Shown here: piece after piece, positions 1 to 13,228 of the stretch | How positions within the stretch are numbered: the first letter of the stretch is position 1 | Layout of the letters: the number at the start of each line of letters is the position of its first letter | NCBI GenBank assembly: GCA_027061805.1 | Contig: JAMOWA010000059.1 | Coordinates: 186,001-250,000 of the forward strand | Direction: 5' to 3' | Length of the DNA: 64,000 bases | Source of the DNA: Thermoanaerobaculia bacterium | Lineage (GTDB): Bacteria; Acidobacteriota; Thermoanaerobaculia; Thermoanaerobaculales; Sulfomarinibacteraceae | Notes under the pieces: model-generated | Databases searched by the model: none | Told to the model about the DNA's origin: nothing | Seen by the model: only the letters and a program-made list of their open reading frames with translations | Position numbers and translations under genes: made by a program

Positions 1-55
1 GAGCAAGGGACTCTTAATCCCTAGGTTGGAGGTTCGATTCCTCCACGGCTCACCA
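1..55 (+). tRNA. tRNA-Lys (CTT), 5' truncated by window edge
   Basis: The anticodon stem pairs 6-10 with 18-22. The seven-base loop 11-17 carries CTT at 13-15, which reads the lysine codon AAG. The T arm (GGAGG, TTCGATT loop, CCTCC) follows, then the 3' acceptor half and an encoded CCA at 53-55. The acceptor 5' strand and D arm lie outside the window. It sits 17 bases upstream of a tRNA-Leu, so the two are probably cotranscribed. Confidence 0.9.
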
Positions 56-72
56 TCACGTTCTCTTTCGCT

Positions 73-157
73 GCGAAAGTGGCGGAACTGGTAGACGCGC
101 GAGACTTAGGATCTCGTGGGGACACCCGTGGGGGTTCGAGTCCCCCCTTTCGCACCA
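73..157 (+). tRNA. tRNA-Leu (TAG)
   Basis: A complete class II tRNA of 85 bases. The acceptor GCGAAAG (73-79) pairs with CTTTCGC (147-153), followed by discriminator A and an encoded CCA (155-157). The anticodon stem CGAGA/TCTCG (100-104/112-116) encloses a loop with TAG at 107-109, a leucine anticodon. An extra variable-arm hairpin, expected for leucine tRNAs, precedes the T arm. Confidence 0.95.
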
Positions 158-182
158 GTTCGCACCAGCCGGAGTGCCATCC

Positions 183-1460
183 ATGCCCTACAAGCTCAAC
201 CGTCGTCCCGACCACACCGTCGAGGTGGAGGCCCATCTGGACCCCGAGGTGGTCGAAGCCGAACGTCAGAAGATCCTGAAGGCCTACCGGAACAGGGCCC
301 GCATCCCGGGGTTCCGTCCGGGCAAGGCGCCGCTGTCGCTCGTCCGGACCCACTTCGCGGCGGAGGTGGAGGACGACCTCATGGAGGAGCTGTCACGGCG
401 GGCCTGGGCCGAGGTGATGGAGGGCGAGGAGGCTCTGGAGCCCCTCACGCCCTTCCGGGTGTCGGAGACCCGGGTGGACGAGGACGGGACCTTCCACATC
501 AGCGGCGACCTGGAGGTCCGGCCGGACTTCGAGCTCAAGGATCCCTCCGAGCTCGACCTCCCGGAGATCCCGGTGGAGGTCACCGAGGAGGACGTGGACG
601 AGGAGATCGAGAAGATCCTCGCCGAGCATGCCGCCTGGGAGCCCGCCGACGACACGCCGGCGGAGGACGGCATGCTCGTGGAGCTGGACATCCACGGTGA
701 GCCCGAGGAGGGCGAACCTTTCGACAGCGAGGGCGTCCGGTTCGTCCTGGGCGAGGAGGGGGTCTTCCCGGAGATCCAGGAGGCGCTCCAGGGCGCGAAG
801 GCGGGGGACGAGCGCACGGCGGAACGCCGCTTTCCCGATGACCACGCCGACGAGGCCATGGCGGGGAAGAAGGTGGTCTACACCCTCAAGGTCGGCGCCA
901 TCAAGCGCCGGGTGCTCCCCGAGCTCGACGAGGAGTTCGTCAGGGGCCTGGGCTTCGACGACGTGGACGCGCTGAGGGCCCGGGTACGGGAGGTCCTGGA
1001 GCGGACGAAGCACAAGGAACGGCGGGACCGCTGGCGGCGGGCCCTGCTCGACCAGCTGGAGGAGGGCCTGGACGCCAACCAGCTCCCCTCCGCCCTGGTC
1101 CAGGCGGGCCTCAAGGAGGACCTGGAGCGCTACGCCTACATGCTGGCCATGCAGGGGAAGAACCCCACCGAGGAGGAGATCGACTGGCAGGAGGTCTCGG
1201 CCCGCATGGAGCCCGAGGTCCGCAAGCGCGTCCTGGACAGCCTGGTCCTCGAGCAGCTGGCCCGCGAGTGGGAGATCGGCGTGCCCGAGGACGAGGTGGA
1301 GGCCTACGTGGAGGGCGATGCCCGCCAGAAGGGGCTCCCGCCCGCGGAGCACCGGGCCAACCTGGAGAAGGAGGGCCGCCTGGACGAGATCCGGCACGCG
1401 GCCCGTGTCGCCGCCACGGTGGACGAGCTGATCCGCCGGGCCGGCGGGGAGGTGGAGTGA
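183..1460 (+). CDS. tig: Trigger factor, ribosome-bound chaperone and prolyl isomerase
   Basis: The product (about 425 aa) binds ribosomal protein L23 at the exit tunnel and shields nascent chains. The N-terminal ribosome-binding domain carries the family signature GFRPGKAP at residues 43-50. A FKBP-like PPIase domain follows in the middle, then a helical, charged C-terminal domain. Length is typical. A GTG at 174 is also in frame, but ATG 183 has GGAG eight bases upstream and gives the usual N-terminus, so I chose it. It is the first gene of a tig-clpP-clpX-lon quality-control run, and its TGA overlaps the clpP ATG (TGATG). Confidence 0.95.
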   Translation: MPYKLNRRPDHTVEVEAHLDPEVVEAERQKILKAYRNRARIPGFRPGKAPLSLVRTHFAAEVEDDLMEELSRRAWAEVMEGEEALEPLTPFRVSETRVDEDGTFHISGDLEVRPDFELKDPSELDLPEIPVEVTEEDVDEEIEKILAEHAAWEPADDTPAEDGMLVELDIHGEPEEGEPFDSEGVRFVLGEEGVFPEIQEALQGAKAGDERTAERRFPDDHADEAMAGKKVVYTLKVGAIKRRVLPELDEEFVRGLGFDDVDALRARVREVLERTKHKERRDRWRRALLDQLEEGLDANQLPSALVQAGLKEDLERYAYMLAMQGKNPTEEEIDWQEVSARMEPEVRKRVLDSLVLEQLAREWEIGVPEDEVEAYVEGDARQKGLPPAEHRANLEKEGRLDEIRHAARVAATVDELIRRAGGEVE

Positions 1461-2044
1461 TGCTGGTACCCGTCGTCGTGGAGCAGACCAGCCGCGGTGA
1501 GAGGGCGTACGACATCTTCTCGCGGCTCCTGAAGGACAACGTGATCTTCCTGGGGTCCGCAGTGGACGACCAGGTGGCGTCCCTGGTGATCGCCCAGCTC
1601 CTCTTCCTGGAGGCGGAGAACCCCGAGAAGGACATCTTCCTCTACATCAACTCGCCGGGAGGCTCCATCACGGCGGGTCTGGCCATCTACGACACCATGC
1701 AGTACGTGAAGCCCGACGTGTGCACCATCTGCATGGGGCAGGCCGCCTCCATGGGAGCGGTCCTCCTGGCGGGTGGCGCCGCGGGGAAGCGGTACGCGCT
1801 GCCCCATGCCCGCGTCCTGCTCCACCAGCCGCTGATGTACGGCCTCCAGGGCCAGGCCACCGACATCGACATCCACGCCAAGGACCTCATGCGCCTCAGG
1901 GAGCGGCTCAACGCTATCCTCTCGAAGCACACGGGTCAGCCCGAGGACAAGATCCACGCGGACACCGAGCGGGACTTCATCCTGGAGGCCGAGGCCGCCA
2001 GGGAGTACGGGGTGATCGACAAGGTCATCTCGGCCAGGGAATAA
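1460..2044 (+). CDS. clpP: ATP-dependent Clp protease proteolytic subunit
   Basis: The serine peptidase barrel of the ClpXP/ClpAP proteases (194 aa). The catalytic triad is visible as Ser97 in the GQAASMGA block, His122 in the LLHQPLMYG block and Asp172 in the TERD block. The oxyanion-forming SPGGS motif lies near residue 65. Translation starts one base into the tig stop codon, so the two are coupled. clpX follows after 46 bases, giving the classic chaperone-protease pairing. Confidence 0.97.
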   Translation: MLVPVVVEQTSRGERAYDIFSRLLKDNVIFLGSAVDDQVASLVIAQLLFLEAENPEKDIFLYINSPGGSITAGLAIYDTMQYVKPDVCTICMGQAASMGAVLLAGGAAGKRYALPHARVLLHQPLMYGLQGQATDIDIHAKDLMRLRERLNAILSKHTGQPEDKIHADTERDFILEAEAAREYGVIDKVISARE

Positions 2045-2090
2045 TGGCTTGCGAGGCAACGTGGTATACAATGGACTGAGGAGGACCTGA

Positions 2091-3326
2091 ATGTCGCATC
2101 GGGACGGTGACGTGTTGCGCTGCAGCTTCTGTGGCAAGAGCCAGCACGAGGTCCGCAAGCTCATTGCGGGGCCCACCGTCTACATCTGCAACGAGTGCGT
2201 GGAGGTCTGCCTCGACATCATCGCCGAGGACCGGGCCTCCGAGACCGCCTCGCGGCAGCAGGTCCTGCCCAAGCCCCACGAGATCAAGGCCAACCTGGAC
2301 GAGTACGTGATCGGCCAGGAGGCGGCCAAGAAGAAGCTCGCGGTGGCGGTCTACAACCACTACCGGCGGATCGAGTACCAGGGGGGCCGCGGCCAGGACG
2401 ACGTGGAGCTGGCCAAGTCCAACATCCTGCTCATCGGACCCACGGGCACGGGCAAGACCCTGCTGGCCCAGACGCTGGCCCGCCAGCTCCAGGTGCCGTT
2501 CACCATCGTGGACGCCACCACGCTGACCGAGGCCGGCTACGTGGGCGAGGACGTGGAGAACATCCTGCTCCGGCTCTACCAGTCCGCCGGTGGCGACCGG
2601 GAGGCCGCGGAGCGGGGGATCGTCTACATCGACGAGATCGACAAGGTGGCCCGCAAGTCGGAGAACCCGTCCATCACCAGGGACGTCTCCGGCGAGGGCG
2701 TCCAGCAGGCCCTGCTGAAGATCCTGGAGGGGACCGTGGCCAACGTCCCGCCACAGGGCGGTCGGAAGCACCCCCACCAGGAGTTCCTCCAGATCGACAC
2801 CACGAACATCCTGTTCATCTGCGGTGGGGCCTTCGTGGGGCTGGAGGACGTGATCGCGGACCGGTTGAACCAGAAGCGCATGGGGTTCGGCGTGGACCTG
2901 GGCGGGAACGAGGCCCGGGCCCCCGAGCTGCTGGAAAAGGTCCACCCCGAGGACCTGATCCGTTACGGCATGATCCCCGAGTTCGTGGGCCGGATCCCCG
3001 TGGTGGCGACCCTCCACGACCTGGACCACGAGGCCCTCGTCAGGATCCTCACGGAGCCGAAGAACTGCCTGGTCCGCCAGTACCAGACCATCCTCGGCTT
3101 CGAGGGCGTGGAGCTCTCCTTCACCAGGGAGGCTCTGGACGCGGTGGCCGAGGAGGCCATCAAGCGGAAGGTCGGGGCCCGGGGCCTCCGGATCATCCTC
3201 GAGGAGCTGATGCTGGAGATCATGTACCAGGTGCCGTCGGTGCCGGACATCAACGAGCTGGTGATCTCCAGAGAGGTGGTGGAGCGGCGGGTTCCGCCGT
3301 TGACCGCTTTCCGGAAGGTCGGATAA
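2091..3326 (+). CDS. clpX: ClpX, AAA+ unfoldase of ClpXP
   Basis: The ATP-driven unfoldase that feeds ClpP (411 aa). The N-terminal zinc-binding domain uses Cys11, Cys14, Cys33 and Cys36. The AAA+ core has Walker A GPTGTGKT at 116-123 and a Walker B IVYIDEID block. The Clp C-terminal domain follows. The ATG at 2091 has a good GAGGAGG ribosome-binding site. TATACA/TACAAT at 2065-2072 in the short clpP-clpX gap could be a -10 element, but I see no matching -35. Confidence 0.97.
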   Translation: MSHRDGDVLRCSFCGKSQHEVRKLIAGPTVYICNECVEVCLDIIAEDRASETASRQQVLPKPHEIKANLDEYVIGQEAAKKKLAVAVYNHYRRIEYQGGRGQDDVELAKSNILLIGPTGTGKTLLAQTLARQLQVPFTIVDATTLTEAGYVGEDVENILLRLYQSAGGDREAAERGIVYIDEIDKVARKSENPSITRDVSGEGVQQALLKILEGTVANVPPQGGRKHPHQEFLQIDTTNILFICGGAFVGLEDVIADRLNQKRMGFGVDLGGNEARAPELLEKVHPEDLIRYGMIPEFVGRIPVVATLHDLDHEALVRILTEPKNCLVRQYQTILGFEGVELSFTREALDAVAEEAIKRKVGARGLRIILEELMLEIMYQVPSVPDINELVISREVVERRVPPLTAFRKVG

Positions 3327-3359
3327 TCCTCCGACCCGCACACAATGGCAAAGGACATC

Positions 3360-5756
<2,397 letters not shown>

Positions 5757-5760
5757 GATC

Positions 5761-6363
5761 GTGGAGATCAGGAATGTCACGTTCGAGCGGTCGGCCCTGG
5801 ACGGGGGGAGCAGGCCGAGGCGTTGGCTGCCCCACCTGGCGGTGGCCGGCCGGTCGAACGTCGGAAAATCGAGCCTGCTGAACTGGCTCTGCCGGCGCCA
5901 GATCGCCAGGGTGGCGAAGGCGCCGGGCAAGACACGGATGCTGAACTTCTTCCTGGTCAACGAGAGCTTCTATCTCGTTGATCTTCCGGGGTACGGATAT
6001 GCGAAGGTCCGCCAGGAGCTGAGGGAGCAGTGGGGAAGGGAATTGGGGAACTATCTGACCACCGAGGAGAGGCTGGCCGGGGTGATGACGCTCATCGACA
6101 TCCGGCACGGCCCCACGCCGCTGGACCTGGAGCTCCAGGAGATGCTCCTGGCCGCTGGCCGGGAACGGCTGGTGGTGCTGACCAAGGCGGACAAGGTGAA
6201 CCGGTCCCACCGGGTGAAGATGCAGCGGGACGTCCAGTTCCAGCTGGGTCTTCCCAGGCCTCCGGTGGTCACGAGCGTGGCGAAGGGCGAGGGACGGAAA
6301 CTCCTGCTCGAACAGATGGAAGAGCTGATCGATCTGTGGAAGGCATCAGAACGGGGAGCATGA
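5761..6363 (+). CDS. engB: Ribosome biogenesis GTPase YsxC/EngB
   Basis: A small essential GTPase involved in 50S subunit assembly (200 aa). The G1 motif GRSNVGKSS is at residues 30-38, G3 appears as DLPGYGYAK, and G4 as TKADK. The only plausible start is GTG 5761, five bases after the lon stop, and its Shine-Dalgarno is weak, suggesting coupling to lon translation. Its stop almost abuts the rho start (one base between). Confidence 0.95.
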   Translation: MEIRNVTFERSALDGGSRPRRWLPHLAVAGRSNVGKSSLLNWLCRRQIARVAKAPGKTRMLNFFLVNESFYLVDLPGYGYAKVRQELREQWGRELGNYLTTEERLAGVMTLIDIRHGPTPLDLELQEMLLAAGRERLVVLTKADKVNRSHRVKMQRDVQFQLGLPRPPVVTSVAKGEGRKLLLEQMEELIDLWKASERGA

Positions 6364-6364
6364 C

Positions 6365-7756
6365 ATGGCACGGAAGAAGAAGAACAATGGCGGCAACGGC
6401 AATGGCAACGGGACGGCCAACGGCGAGCCCGTGGTGATCCCCCTGGATCTCGACGACGAGATCGAGAAGTACGAGGCCCAGGCTGCCGAGGCGGCCAAGA
6501 ACGGCCGCCTGGACCTCACCCAGCTCAAGGAGATGACCATCGGCGAGCTGAGCAGCATCGCCAGGGCCATCGGGGTGGAGAACCCCGCCGGCCTGCGGCG
6601 TCAGGACCTCATCTTCCGGATCCTCCAGCGCCAGACGGAGCGTGAGGGGCTGATCTTCGGCGAGGGTGTGCTCGAGGTGCTCCCCGAGGGCTTCGGGTTC
6701 CTCAGGGCGCCGGAGTACAACTACCTCCCCGGGCCGGACGACATCTACGTCTCGCCCTCCCAGATCCGGCGGTTCAACCTCCGGACGGGCGACACCATCT
6801 CCGGCCAGATCCGCCCCCCCAAGGAGGGCGAGCGCTACTTCGCGCTCATCAAGGTGGAGGCGGTGAACTTCGAGCCCCCCGAGGTGGCCATGGAGAAGGT
6901 CCACTTCGACAACCTGACGCCGCTTTACCCCGAGGAGAGGATCCGCCTGGAGGTTCCCGGCAACATGACCTGCCGCGTCATGGACCTCATGACCCCCATC
7001 GGCAAGGGCCAGCGCGGCCTCCTGGTGGCGCCCCCCCGCACCGGCAAGACCATGATGCTCCAGGCCATCGCCAACGCCATCACCGAGAACCACCCGGAGA
7101 TCACCCTCATCGTGCTGCTCATCGACGAGCGGCCCGAGGAGGTCACGGACATGCAGCGCTCGGTGAACGGCGAGGTGATCTCCTCCACCTTCGACGAGCC
7201 CGCCACGCGCCACGTGCAGGTGGCCGAGATGGTCATCGAGAAGGCCAAGCGCCTGGTGGAGCACAAGCGGGACGTGGTGATCCTGCTGGACTCCATCACA
7301 CGGCTGGCCCGCGCCTACAACACCGTGGTGCCCCCCTCGGGCAAGGTGCTGTCGGGCGGCGTGGACTCCAACGCCCTCCAGAAGCCCAAGCGCTTCTTCG
7401 GTGCGGCGCGGAACATCGAGGAGGGCGGCAGCCTGACCATCATCGGCACGGCCCTCATCGACACGGGCTCCCGCATGGACGACGTGATCTTCGAGGAGTT
7501 CAAGGGCACCGGCAACATGGAGGTCCACCTGGACCGCAAGCTGGTGGAGAAGCGGGTCTTCCCCTCCATCGACATCCACAAGTCGGGCACCCGCAAGGAG
7601 GAGCTCCTCATCGACGAGTGGGAGCTCCGCCGCATCTGGGTGCTCCGCAAGGTGCTCTCGCCGCTGTCTCCCGTGGAGGCCATGGAGCTCATGCTGGACC
7701 GGCTCTCCAAGACGGAGACCAACCGCGAGTTCCTCGAGGCCATGTCCCAGGGGTAG
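6365..7756 (+). CDS. rho: Transcription termination factor Rho
   Basis: Hexameric RNA-dependent ATPase that ends transcription (463 aa). The start is followed by a lysine-rich, Gly/Asn repeat linker (residues 1-20), an N-terminal Rho helical domain, the RNA-binding cold-shock-like fold with GFGFLR near 109-114, and the ATPase core with Walker [10 protein letters not shown] near 221-229. The Asn/Gly linker is a lineage-specific extension of the kind that often varies in Rho proteins. Few clear U-tract terminators are visible in this window, so Rho-dependent termination probably matters here. Confidence 0.97.
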   Translation: MARKKKNNGGNGNGNGTANGEPVVIPLDLDDEIEKYEAQAAEAAKNGRLDLTQLKEMTIGELSSIARAIGVENPAGLRRQDLIFRILQRQTEREGLIFGEGVLEVLPEGFGFLRAPEYNYLPGPDDIYVSPSQIRRFNLRTGDTISGQIRPPKEGERYFALIKVEAVNFEPPEVAMEKVHFDNLTPLYPEERIRLEVPGNMTCRVMDLMTPIGKGQRGLLVAPPRTGKTMMLQAIANAITENHPEITLIVLLIDERPEEVTDMQRSVNGEVISSTFDEPATRHVQVAEMVIEKAKRLVEHKRDVVILLDSITRLARAYNTVVPPSGKVLSGGVDSNALQKPKRFFGAARNIEEGGSLTIIGTALIDTGSRMDDVIFEEFKGTGNMEVHLDRKLVEKRVFPSIDIHKSGTRKEELLIDEWELRRIWVLRKVLSPLSPVEAMELMLDRLSKTETNREFLEAMSQG

Positions 7757-7780
7757 GGCCGGGGCGGGCGGAGCGGCACC

Positions 7781-8857
7781 GTGGGCACGGGCGGCGTGGA
7801 GGCGGCCCTCCGGAGGGCGGAGAGCGGCCGGCGGCTGGACCGGGCGGAGCTGCTCCTGCTCTTCTCGGAGGGGGAGCTCCTGGAGCTGGGGCAGGCCGCA
7901 CGCACCGTTCGCGACCGGCTGACCGACCCCGGCGTGGCCACCTACATCATCGACCGCAACATCAACTACACCAACGTCTGCGTCTACCGCTGCCGCTTCT
8001 GCGCCTTCTACCGGAAGCCGGACGCTGCCGACGCCTGGGTCCTTCCCATGGATGAGATCGTGGAGAAGGTGGCCGAGACGGTGGCGGCGGGGGGCACCGG
8101 GATCCTCCTCCAGGGGGGCGTCCACCCCTCCCTGCGGCTGGACTTCTACGAGGACCTGCTCCGAACGCTCAGGGCGACCTTCCCCCACGTGCACCTCCAC
8201 GCCTTCTCCGCCCCCGAGATCTGGTACGTGGCCAGGCTCGAGCGCCTCCCGCTGGCCACGGTCATCGAACGGCTGGTGGCCGCGGGGCTCGACTCCATCC
8301 CGGGTGGTGGCGCCGAGATCCTGGAGGACGCCACGCGCCGCCGCATCTGGTCTCGGGCCAAGGCCTCCACGGAGCAGTGGCTCGAGGTCCACCGCGAGGC
8401 CCACCGCCAGGGCCTCCGCACCACGGCCACCATGATGTTCGGCGTGGGCGAACCCTTCTCGGCCCGGGTGGAGCACCTGCTGGCCGTCCGGGAGCTCCAG
8501 GACGCCACGGGCGGCTTCACGGCCTTCATCCCCTGGACCTTCCAGGAGGAGAACACCGACCTCGAGCGCGAGGTGGAGCCCGTCGGCGGGTTCGACTACC
8601 TCCGGACCCTGGCCATCTCCCGGCTGGCCCTGGACAACGTTGTCCACGTGCAGGGGTCCTGGGTCACCCAGGGCCCGAAGGTGGGACAGGTCTCCCTCTT
8701 CTTCGGGGCGGACGACCTGGGGTCCATCATGCTGGAGGAGAACGTGGTGGCCGCGGCCGGCGCCACCTTCCGCATGACCCAGGCCGACATGGAGCGCACC
8801 ATCTCGGGGGCGGGACTCGAGCCCCGTCAGCGCAGGACGCTCTACGAGCCGCTCTGA
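7781..8857 (+). CDS. mqnC: Cyclic dehypoxanthinyl futalosine synthase (radical SAM)
   Basis: A radical SAM enzyme of the futalosine route to menaquinone; it cyclises dehypoxanthinyl futalosine. The [4Fe-4S]/SAM motif CX3CX2C is Cys67, Cys71 and Cys74, within an [14 protein letters not shown] block typical of MqnC. The related MqnE is less likely because its motif region differs. Length 358 aa is normal. It starts at GTG 7781. Its last 16 bases overlap the 3' end of the convergent membrane-protein gene. No other mqn gene is in the window, so the rest of the pathway must lie elsewhere. Confidence 0.9.
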   Translation: MGTGGVEAALRRAESGRRLDRAELLLLFSEGELLELGQAARTVRDRLTDPGVATYIIDRNINYTNVCVYRCRFCAFYRKPDAADAWVLPMDEIVEKVAETVAAGGTGILLQGGVHPSLRLDFYEDLLRTLRATFPHVHLHAFSAPEIWYVARLERLPLATVIERLVAAGLDSIPGGGAEILEDATRRRIWSRAKASTEQWLEVHREAHRQGLRTTATMMFGVGEPFSARVEHLLAVRELQDATGGFTAFIPWTFQEENTDLEREVEPVGGFDYLRTLAISRLALDNVVHVQGSWVTQGPKVGQVSLFFGADDLGSIMLEENVVAAAGATFRMTQADMERTISGAGLEPRQRRTLYEPL

Positions 8858-10857
8858 GGTCCCGGAGGCTCCAGGGCGTAGAGGGTCGACCGCCCGTCCG
8901 ACCACACGGGACGGAGCCACCGCTCGAAGAAGCGGTCGAGCCGCTGACGGGCCGCCCGGGACGCCTCCCCGAAGTACTCCGCCCGGCCGTTCATCCTGGC
9001 GATCCTCCGGGCCTCCACACCGTTGAAGTAGACGTGGGTCACACCGAGGGCCCGCAGGCCGCGGGCCATCTCCCCCACCGAGGAGCTCTCCTCTGCCAGC
9101 TCCACCACCAGCGGCGTGTGGAAGGGGTCCTCCACCACCACGTCCCGTGCCCAGTACATGGGACGGGACTCGGCCACCAGCAGGATGGTGGACCCGTCGG
9201 GGAGATCGCGGGATGCCGCCACGGCCGGCCAGGAGCTGGCGTACCGCTCCAGGAGGACCTCCGGGTTCTCCTGGCCCAGGGCCACGGCCATCCTCCGGGG
9301 CCAGTCGGGACCGAGCGAGCCGGTCACGTACCAGAGCCCCACGAAGAGCAGGGCCGCGGCACCCATCACCGCCACGCCCCGGGAGGTCCTCGCGAGGGCG
9401 GCCGCCACGGCGAGGCCGGTCAGGGCGGCCAGGGGAACCAGGCCCCCGAGAAGGTACCGGCCGAGGGGCGGTCCCGCGAGCCATCCCGCCCAGGCCAGGA
9501 GGGAGCCCACGGCGAGGGCCCTGACGCGGGCGTCGGCCCGCCACCTCGTGACGGCGAACCACACCGTTGCGGGAAGCAGCGCCAGGTACAGCGACCCCAC
9601 CAGGCCGCCGTGGCCGGGGATGCCCAACGCCCCCAGGGAGAGGACCCGTTCCAGGGAGGGCAGGGGACCGGGGAAGGACCCGAGCCCGCTGGAGACCGCG
9701 GCGGAGCCCGGGGAGCCCAGGCCCACGGTGGCCCACAGGCGATCCAGGTAGGGGTAGATGGGGTTGCCCGTCACCACCAGGTTCCGGATGGCCCACGGCG
9801 AGAAGGCCACCAGGGTTCCGGCCAGGACGCGGCACCCGTCCAGGAGGCGGGCCACCACCCGCCGGCCGGCGGGCCCGGCCAGCACGGCGGCCCCCAGCAG
9901 GGGGACCACAACGGTGGGCCCCGCCGTGTACTTGCAGCCGAGCGCGAGCCCTGCCATGGTCCCGGCGACCACGAGGAGGGTCCCTCGCATGGGGGGACCC
10001 GCTGCGGCGTGGACCAGCAGGAGCCATCCGGCGGCCGCGAAGGCGGTCACACCCAGGTCCGAGTACGCCAGGGTGGCGACCATGAGGAAGGCGGGCGTGG
10101 TGGCCAGCAGCGCCGCGGTCCACCATGGAGCGGCCTCCGGACCCCCGTCACCGCCGGCGAGGGCCGCGGTCCCCGCAAGGGTCAGGCCGCCCAACCACCA
10201 GTGCACCGCCTGGGCGGCCCAGGGTCCCGCCAGGGCCAGGGCCCAGGTGGCGAGGAGGCCGACGTTGGAGGGCTGGAGCGAGTAGACGTCCCGGGGGAAC
10301 ACCACGAGGGTCCCGGCCCTCAGCCACTGCCACGGCATGCCCAGGTGGTAGTTGAGGGTGTCGTAGGCGGGCAGGAAGGCGGCGAGGACGGGGAGGGTCA
10401 CGGCGCCGGCCAGCACCACCAGCGCGGAGGGCACCGGTGGTGCGTTCCGGATGATCGGGGCGACCCCGGGGGGATGGCGGCGCAGGACCCACAGGCCCGA
10501 GAGGACCGCCGCGGCACCCGCCACTGCAAGGGGCAGTGGGGCGAGGAGCCCCCCGGCGGCCAGCATCCCGGCGCAGGCCATGAGGCCGGCGGCACCCACG
10601 GCAAGGACCGCCGGCCATCGTGCCGGGCCCTCCAACTCCCGGAGCCCGGGCAGGAGGCGTGCCACGGGGTCCCCCAGGCCCACGGCTGCAAGGCCGAGGG
10701 CCAGCAGCACCAGGACCGTGGCCAGCTGCAGCGCCAGCGGCGCGAGCGGGACGGTCCCGCGGGAGAGCCAGAGGGCAGCGCCCCCGAGGGCCACGGCGGC
10801 CAGGGTGGCCGGACCGGGCCGGGACCGCGGCTCCGGGATCCCTGCGGGTGGGCTCAT
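8842..10857 (-). CDS. Polytopic membrane protein, probable GT-C-type glycosyltransferase
   Basis: About 671 aa with a dozen or more hydrophobic segments. A loop around the AYDTLNYHLGMPWQW block resembles the acidic first periplasmic loop of GT-C transferases (PMT/ArnT-like), which move sugars from polyprenyl-phosphate donors. The C-terminal ~150 residues are soluble and look periplasmic. It is the last gene of the mre/rodA operon and overlaps the upstream GT2 gene by ATGA. A polyprenyl-phosphate sugar synthase next to a GT-C enzyme is a logical pair: one charges the lipid, the other uses it. The acceptor cannot be read from sequence. Confidence 0.7.
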   Translation of the reverse strand: MSPPAGIPEPRSRPGPATLAAVALGGAALWLSRGTVPLAPLALQLATVLVLLALGLAAVGLGDPVARLLPGLRELEGPARWPAVLAVGAAGLMACAGMLAAGGLLAPLPLAVAGAAAVLSGLWVLRRHPPGVAPIIRNAPPVPSALVVLAGAVTLPVLAAFLPAYDTLNYHLGMPWQWLRAGTLVVFPRDVYSLQPSNVGLLATWALALAGPWAAQAVHWWLGGLTLAGTAALAGGDGGPEAAPWWTAALLATTPAFLMVATLAYSDLGVTAFAAAGWLLLVHAAAGPPMRGTLLVVAGTMAGLALGCKYTAGPTVVVPLLGAAVLAGPAGRRVVARLLDGCRVLAGTLVAFSPWAIRNLVVTGNPIYPYLDRLWATVGLGSPGSAAVSSGLGSFPGPLPSLERVLSLGALGIPGHGGLVGSLYLALLPATVWFAVTRWRADARVRALAVGSLLAWAGWLAGPPLGRYLLGGLVPLAALTGLAVAAALARTSRGVAVMGAAALLFVGLWYVTGSLGPDWPRRMAVALGQENPEVLLERYASSWPAVAASRDLPDGSTILLVAESRPMYWARDVVVEDPFHTPLVVELAEESSSVGEMARGLRALGVTHVYFNGVEARRIARMNGRAEYFGEASRAARQRLDRFFERWLRPVWSDGRSTLYALEPPGPQSGS

Positions 10858-11744
10858 CCGCTCCTCTTGTCGATCATGTCGGCGAGCAGGGCGAAGAGCG
10901 TGACGTTGAGCGAGGTCACCAGCAGGATGACGGTCTTGTCGGTGAGGTTGGCCAGGACGAAGGTGTCGTAGAGGCCGCTCGCGGCGGTGGCGGCGAAGAG
11001 CAGCACGAGGAAGGGCCCGAAGATCCGGAGGGGGGCAAAGTGGATCCCGCACCGGAAGGCCAGCTGGAAGAAGCGCAGGGTGTCGAGAACCGGCCGGATC
11101 TTGGACCGGCCCACCCGGGCGGCGTAGTCGATGGGGAGGAAGACCACCTCGTAGCCGCCCCGCAGCATGGCGATGGTGATGGTTGTGGTGAGGCTGAAGC
11201 CGTCGGGGAGGATGCTCCGGTAGCGGGAGAAGACCTCCCGCCGGAACGCCCGCAACCCCGAGTTGACGTCGGGGATGGCCTCGCCCACCAGCCACGAGGC
11301 GAAGCGCCGGAGGACCTCCTTGGGGAGCCTTCGCATGGGGGGGATGGCCACGTTGGCCCCCGTGCGCGCCCCCACCGCCATGTCTGCGGTCTCCATGGCG
11401 GCCAGGAGGTCCGGGATGCGGTCGGCCGGGTAGGTGCCGTCGGCGTCGAGGATGACGATCACCTCGGCACGGACGTGGCGGATCCCCGTCTTGATGGCCG
11501 CTCCGTACCCCCGCCGCCGGGTGTGGTGCACCACCGTGAGGCCGGGCACCCGGCCCTCTCCCGCCAGCCGGTCCAGGAGCTCCCCGGAGCCGTCGGTGGA
11601 GCCGTCGTCCACCACCACGATGGCCTCGGGCGGCGAGGCGGCCGTGGCGGCGGCGAGACCGCGGAGCGTGTCCTCCAATGCCCCCGCCTCGTTGAAGCAG
11701 GGGATCACGGCGGCCCAGGTCCCGGGGGTGGCGGCGCTGTCCAT
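10854..11744 (-). CDS. Family 2 glycosyltransferase, polyprenyl-phosphate sugar synthase type
   Basis: A 296-aa GT-A fold enzyme. It has an N-terminal VIPCFNEAGAL block, the nucleotide-sugar motif VVVDDGSTDGS and a catalytic metal-binding LDADGTYP block, followed by two C-terminal membrane helices (roughly 225-290). This layout is typical of dolichyl/undecaprenyl-phosphate mannose or glucose synthases. Both ends overlap neighbours (ATGA with rng and with the GT-C gene), so it is cotranscribed and coupled. The sugar cannot be predicted. Confidence 0.85.
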   Translation of the reverse strand: MDSAATPGTWAAVIPCFNEAGALEDTLRGLAAATAASPPEAIVVVDDGSTDGSGELLDRLAGEGRVPGLTVVHHTRRRGYGAAIKTGIRHVRAEVIVILDADGTYPADRIPDLLAAMETADMAVGARTGANVAIPPMRRLPKEVLRRFASWLVGEAIPDVNSGLRAFRREVFSRYRSILPDGFSLTTTITIAMLRGGYEVVFLPIDYAARVGRSKIRPVLDTLRFFQLAFRCGIHFAPLRIFGPFLVLLFAATAASGLYDTFVLANLTDKTVILLVTSLNVTLFALLADMIDKRSG

Positions 11745-13228
11745 CACTCCACGATCTCGTACTGTTCCTGGTGGAAGAGCGGGTTCTCGCGGAGGATCAC
11801 CTCGATGCCGTGGATCTCCTCCAGCTCCCGGAGCAGCTCGCGGAAGGAGCCCTGGAGGTAGTGGGAGATCTCGGGGTGGACCACCAGTGTGATCTGGCGG
11901 GCGCCGGCCTCGGCGTAGCCCAGGATGGCGCGCCGGATCTCCAGGCACACGGTCTGGAAGGACTTGATCCTTCCCGAACCATGGCAGTAGGGGCACTCCC
12001 TGCTCAGGGTCCGGTCCAGGCTGGGGCGGGTCCGCTTGCGGGTCAGCTGGACCAGGCCGATGTCGCTCATGGGGAGGAGCTGGGACCTCGCCGGGTCGCT
12101 CTTGAGCTCGCGCTCCAGGGCCTCGTAGACCACCGCCCGGTTCTGGCGGTCCTCCATGTCGATGAAGTCGATCACGACGATCCCGCCCAGGTCCCGGAGG
12201 CGCAGCTGGCGGACGATCTCCTTCACGGCTTCCAGGTTGATGCGGGTGACGGTGTCCTCCAGGCTCGAGTTCCCCACGAACCGGCCGGTGTTCACGTCGA
12301 TGGCCACCAGGGCCTCGGTCTGGTTCACCACCAGGTAGCCACCCGACTTGAGCCAGACCTTGGGGCGGAGCGCCTTCTCCAGCTCCGCCTCGATGCCGAA
12401 GGCGGCCATGAGGTCGGCGGAGCGCCGGTAGAGCTTCACACGGCCCACCAGGGTGGGGTCCCGCTGCTCCAGGAACTCCACGATCTCCCGGTAGGCCTCC
12501 ACGTCGTCCACCCAGCACTCCCTGACGGACTCCGTGAGGAGATCGCGCACGGCGCGGAGGAGGGGGCTCAGCTCCCGGTGGAGCAGGGCCGGGGCGCGGC
12601 TGCGCTCGGCCGCCTCACGGATCCGGTGCCAGGCCCCGGCCAGGTCGCGCCGGTCGGCCTCCAGCTCCGCCGGCCCCTGGCCCTCCCCCGCCGTCCGGAC
12701 GATCCAGCCCCCCGGCTCGTCGAAGGCCTCGACGATGGCGCGGAGGCGCTCCCGCTCCTCCTCGTCCGTGATCCGGCGGGAGACGCCCCGCTGCTGCACG
12801 GTGGGGAGGTAGACCAGGAAGCGGCCCGGGAGGGAGATGTGGCTGGTGAGGCGGGCTCCCTTGGAGCCCAGGCCGTCCTTCACCACCTGGACCAGGATCT
12901 CCTGCCCCTCCCTGAGAAGGTCGTCGATGGCCGGGGGGGGCGAGGGGGGAGCGAGCTCCTCGTCCTCGTCGAGGAAGAGCTCGGCGTAGTCGTCGGCAAC
13001 GGCCCCGGCCTCGCGCACGTAGAGGAAGCCGTCGCGGCCCTCTCCGATGTCGATGAAGGCTGCCTGCATGCCGGGGAGCAGGCGGGTGACCCGGCCCTTG
13101 TAGAGGTTGCCCACGCGGGAGGAGGAGCGGTGGCGCTCCACCCGGTAGGTCACCAGCCGGCCGTTCTCCCGGAGGGCCACGCGGGTCTCGAAGGGGTTCA
13201 CGCCGAGGTAGAGTGCAGCCTCGCTCAC
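11744..13228 (-). CDS. rng: Ribonuclease G
   Basis: An endoribonuclease of the RNase E/G family (494 aa). It has an N-terminal S1 RNA-binding domain (VGNLYKGRVTRLLPGMQAAF block), a 5'-sensor/RNase H-like region and a DNase I-like catalytic domain containing VAIDVNTGRF and VVIDFIDM with their metal-binding aspartates. The zinc-link CPYCHGSGR follows. There is no long disordered degradosome tail, so RNase G rather than RNase E. The GTG start overlaps the rodA stop (GTGA). The mre-rng arrangement is also known from proteobacteria. Confidence 0.93.
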   Translation of the reverse strand: MSEAALYLGVNPFETRVALRENGRLVTYRVERHRSSSRVGNLYKGRVTRLLPGMQAAFIDIGEGRDGFLYVREAGAVADDYAELFLDEDEELAPPSPPPAIDDLLREGQEILVQVVKDGLGSKGARLTSHISLPGRFLVYLPTVQQRGVSRRITDEEERERLRAIVEAFDEPGGWIVRTAGEGQGPAELEADRRDLAGAWHRIREAAERSRAPALLHRELSPLLRAVRDLLTESVRECWVDDVEAYREIVEFLEQRDPTLVGRVKLYRRSADLMAAFGIEAELEKALRPKVWLKSGGYLVVNQTEALVAIDVNTGRFVGNSSLEDTVTRINLEAVKEIVRQLRLRDLGGIVVIDFIDMEDRQNRAVVYEALERELKSDPARSQLLPMSDIGLVQLTRKRTRPSLDRTLSRECPYCHGSGRIKSFQTVCLEIRRAILGYAEAGARQITLVVHPEISHYLQGSFRELLRELEEIHGIEVILRENPLFHQEQYEIVE

